Source: Fennellomyces sp. T-0311 (Eukaryota > Mucoromycota > Mucoromycetes > Mucorales > Lichtheimiaceae). Taken from it: a stretch of DNA of 41,532 bases. Made by a program: the position numbers and the translations under genes. Shown here in pieces: positions 39,366-41,532 of this stretch. The stretch covers positions 1-41,532 of the forward strand of contig JALLLT010000102.1 of assembly GCA_025266875.1 (NCBI GenBank), given 5' to 3'. The notes under the pieces were generated by a model. That model was not told the origin of the DNA, ran no database searches, and saw only the letters and a list, made by a program, of their open reading frames with translations. How positions within the stretch are numbered: position 1 is the stretch's first letter; each line of letters opens with the position of its first letter.

Positions 39366-41532
39366 ACAAACCAAACAAGTTTCCAAAAATTCACGTAATC
39401 ACGTGACCACAATTTCAAATTCCGAAGGTAAAAAATATGACATTTGTTTTTGCAAGCCACTTTTACTAGTGTACCTTTGTCCCATGGAAGAAATCAACGT
39501 ACAATACTGCTCAGGATGCAGAAAATATCGCTCGATTCCTGATTTTACGGGCAGAACACGACTTTTAAAGACGTGTATTACGTGTCGCTCCAGACAAAGC
39601 AACGTAGGACGCCCTATTTATGTCAGAAACTTCTCTTTCGGTGAAGTTCTCGAGTCGATTCCTTCGCGTGCAGCAGTAGTCGCAGCTGCTGGCGACAGTG
39701 GTACATCGTAATACAATGTGTTAGAGCATGATTTTAATAGATATTTAGGTGAAGTTGCCGACATTTGCTATTCCTTCGAAGGTGATGTGGTACTTGACGC
39801 GCAATTAAGCCAGTTTACCGATGACCGCGCACTCGTCTACTACTTGAAGTCTCGAATTGAAGGATGCGACGGTTACGAGTACTATTTCAAGACACTGACG
39901 GATCCAGAGCTGAAGCACTCGGTTTCTTTTGAATGCGTCTGCTGTCAGGATGTTGGTGTTCAGCGGCAAGCGCCAGGTGAAGACCGTGTTCGGCTCCATT
40001 CTCGGATGCCGACTTACGCTTGTGAAGGGGGGATATCCGGGTTTATTGATCGACGTAACGGATTTATCCATTTAAAAATCGATCACTCAATTGGCTATCC
40101 CCGAAGCCACCGAGCACTCGCGTCCCAATGCCTCTTGCTGTCCGGGAGTTCGTTGAGCAAAATGCTTTTGAGGCAACTGCTGCGACGTTATATCGTCGTA
40201 TGGTCGAACAGTTTCCACGAGAAAGAGGCACTGTGACTCAAGCACAGGTATAATTGATTATTTTGATTGTGGCATTGGTACGATGACAGTGAAATAGGTG
40301 TATGCGACATGGGCACGAACCACCCATGCTCGGTATAGACTCCACGAGAACCAGATCGCCTCAGCCGTCATGCATATCGAACGTGCGTCTTCGCTCGGTA
40401 TCAGAAAGGTATGTGTCATAAAACCGTATGTGCATAACCCTAGCTCTTCATGCAGTGATCACTATGCGACATTTGCGGCGGATGCGATTCATATACATTT
40501 ATATTTACAATAAATAAATAAAACAGATATTTCACAGAACCAATTTTACCGATGGGTACACTGGAGTCGGCTTTGTGACTGAGCTGTTCGATATTGCATG
40601 TGCTCATGCCTTGACGCAAGAGTTTCACATCGATTCCACCTACAAAACAAACCGGCTTGGCTTTGAGCTGTTTGGTATTGTCGCCAGTATTAATGGCTGT
40701 GGATTTCCTATTGCATATTTGCTTTTAGGTGTGGACGAGCGAAATGTGCGACAGAACAGGCGGATGTCTTCCAGAATGGAATACATAAAGTATTTCCTTC
40801 GCAATCTGGCTCGTGAAGGCTTCGCGCCATTGTACATGTTCACCGACAAAGATGCTGGACAGCTTAGAGCAATTGAAGATGTATTTGGTCGTAGTGTAGT
40901 GCGTCTATGCCTATGGCATATTCTGCATTACATTGACTTGCGTTTGAAACAGCCCAAGGTCCAAGATCCACAGTATGATCCCCGTTTGGTGCGCGAGGAA
41001 TTCCCATTTGTGTCGGGACGCTTTCTTCCGGATGATGATCGCGATGGATACCTTTGCCCTCAGAAATTCCTTCGTGATCAAATCGCAGACCTGATGCGTA
41101 CGCATTATAATATGCATCCGGACATCCCACTTCCTGGTCGTATGTTATACTTATATATTTGTATGCATAGCCAGTTAATGTTGTTTTTTAGTTGGATATC
41201 TATCACCTGAGGAAATACACCAGCTTGCCGCAAAGGAGATGTATGAATACTGCAAGAATAACCACCTTCCCGATGTGTGGGCGTACATGTTCTATAGATG
41301 GTATACAGAAGATATGTGGCAGAAATGGGCTAGAAGCACCCGTCCAGGCATCCCAAGGGCTAAAACAACCATGATGATTGAGGCCCAATGGAAGGTTCTG
41401 AAACGGGATTTTCTTCTGAATTATCCCCATCCCAGGCTTGATATGTTGGTTTGGATAATTATCCATCAACGGCTTCCTCTCTGTATGGCTAAGTTTGAGC
41501 TCAAGATCATTAATCAGCGCGAGCCTTTGGAT
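39366..41532 (+). mobile_element. MULE-A copy 2, cut by the window edge
   Basis: Matches MULE-A copy 1 from its first base (8051 corresponds to 39366) to the end of the window. I see only a handful of differences, including one C deletion (near 40099) and one T insertion (near 41187). It interrupts the DIRS reverse transcriptase; the 9 bp before it, CCCAACGTA (39357-39365), should recur after its right end. Confidence 0.95.
39484..41532 (+). pseudogene. MULE-A transposase, copy 2 (partial, frameshifted)
   Basis: Same gene as at 8169, offset by 31315. The TAA at 39709-39711 is shared with copy 1. A C run of five in copy 1 (8784-8788) is four here (40099-40102), which shifts the frame in the DNA-binding part after YP and makes this copy defective. 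The extra T near 41187 falls in the pyrimidine tract of the 51/52-nt intron and is harmless if that intron is spliced. The gene leaves the window in the exon after that intron, before the SWIM finger. Confidence 0.85.

Noticed and set aside
37855..39378. A 507-codon minus-strand frame as one protein
   Set aside because: Most of it is out of frame with the recognisable RNase H. Only its first codons (RT) and its last 80 or so codons (tyrosine recombinase N-terminus) read as real protein.
1..41532. tRNA, rRNA or single-copy host genes
   Set aside because: I looked for cloverleaf-like and conserved rRNA segments and for non-transposon protein families and found none that I could support.

Overview
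The window looks like eukaryotic, repeat-dominated DNA from an early-diverging filamentous fungus, plausibly Mucoromycota. The reasons are very short GT-AG introns (about 50-120 nt, mostly GTAAGT or GTATGT donors), moderate AT richness, and a mix of Tnp2-like, PIF/Harbinger, Mutator-like, Tc1/mariner, hAT, LINE, DIRS and chromodomain Ty3/gypsy elements. I see no convincing single-copy host gene, no rRNA or tRNA, and no prokaryotic operon structure. Nearly everything is a transposable element or its remains.

Layout. 1-3532: the start of a coiled-coil gene (minus) and a seven-exon Tnp2-type transposase (plus). 3.6-4.95 kb: short repeats and a small two-exon minus-strand ORF. 5.0-7.6 kb: a PIF/Harbinger pair, DDE transposase (plus) and Myb-like partner (minus). 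8051-11552: a complete Mutator-like element (MULE-A) with 54-bp terminal inverted repeats and a 9-bp target duplication. 11.6-12.9 kb: a 20-bp-phased TACAT array and a dead Tc1/mariner gene. 13455-15321: an apparently intact Tc1/mariner element. 15548-35896: one chromodomain Ty3/gypsy element of the minus strand with 370-bp LTRs and a 5-bp AATAT target duplication, swollen to 20 kb by nested insertions. 35.9-36.75 kb: a decayed second Harbinger gene. 36755-39365: the 3' part of a DIRS-like tyrosine-recombinase retrotransposon. 39366-41532: a second, nearly identical MULE-A inside the DIRS reverse transcriptase, cut by the window edge.

The gypsy nest can be read to the base. MULE-OTU1 (16241-20024) sits in the chromodomain. 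MULE-OTU2 (20625-29897, 114-bp terminal repeats) sits in the integrase; it is split by a 5'-truncated LINE (21673-23881, 15-bp duplication) and by an apparently intact hAT element (25487-29531, 8-bp duplication). A non-autonomous hAT element (33033-34471, 8-bp duplication) splits gag. A LINE 3' end with a poly(A) tail (35445-35880) splits the 5' LTR.

The most interesting biology is that two different Mutator-like transposase genes both carry a C-terminal OTU-like cysteine protease (deubiquitinase-type) domain. In the first, a single intron joins the transposase frame to the OTU frame. A second theme is decay almost wholly by C-to-T/G-to-A transitions (CGA to TGA, CAG/CAA to TAG/TAA, TGG to TAG), which resembles RIP or cytosine-deamination mutagenesis. 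A third is short-period arrays (19-20 bp) at element ends.
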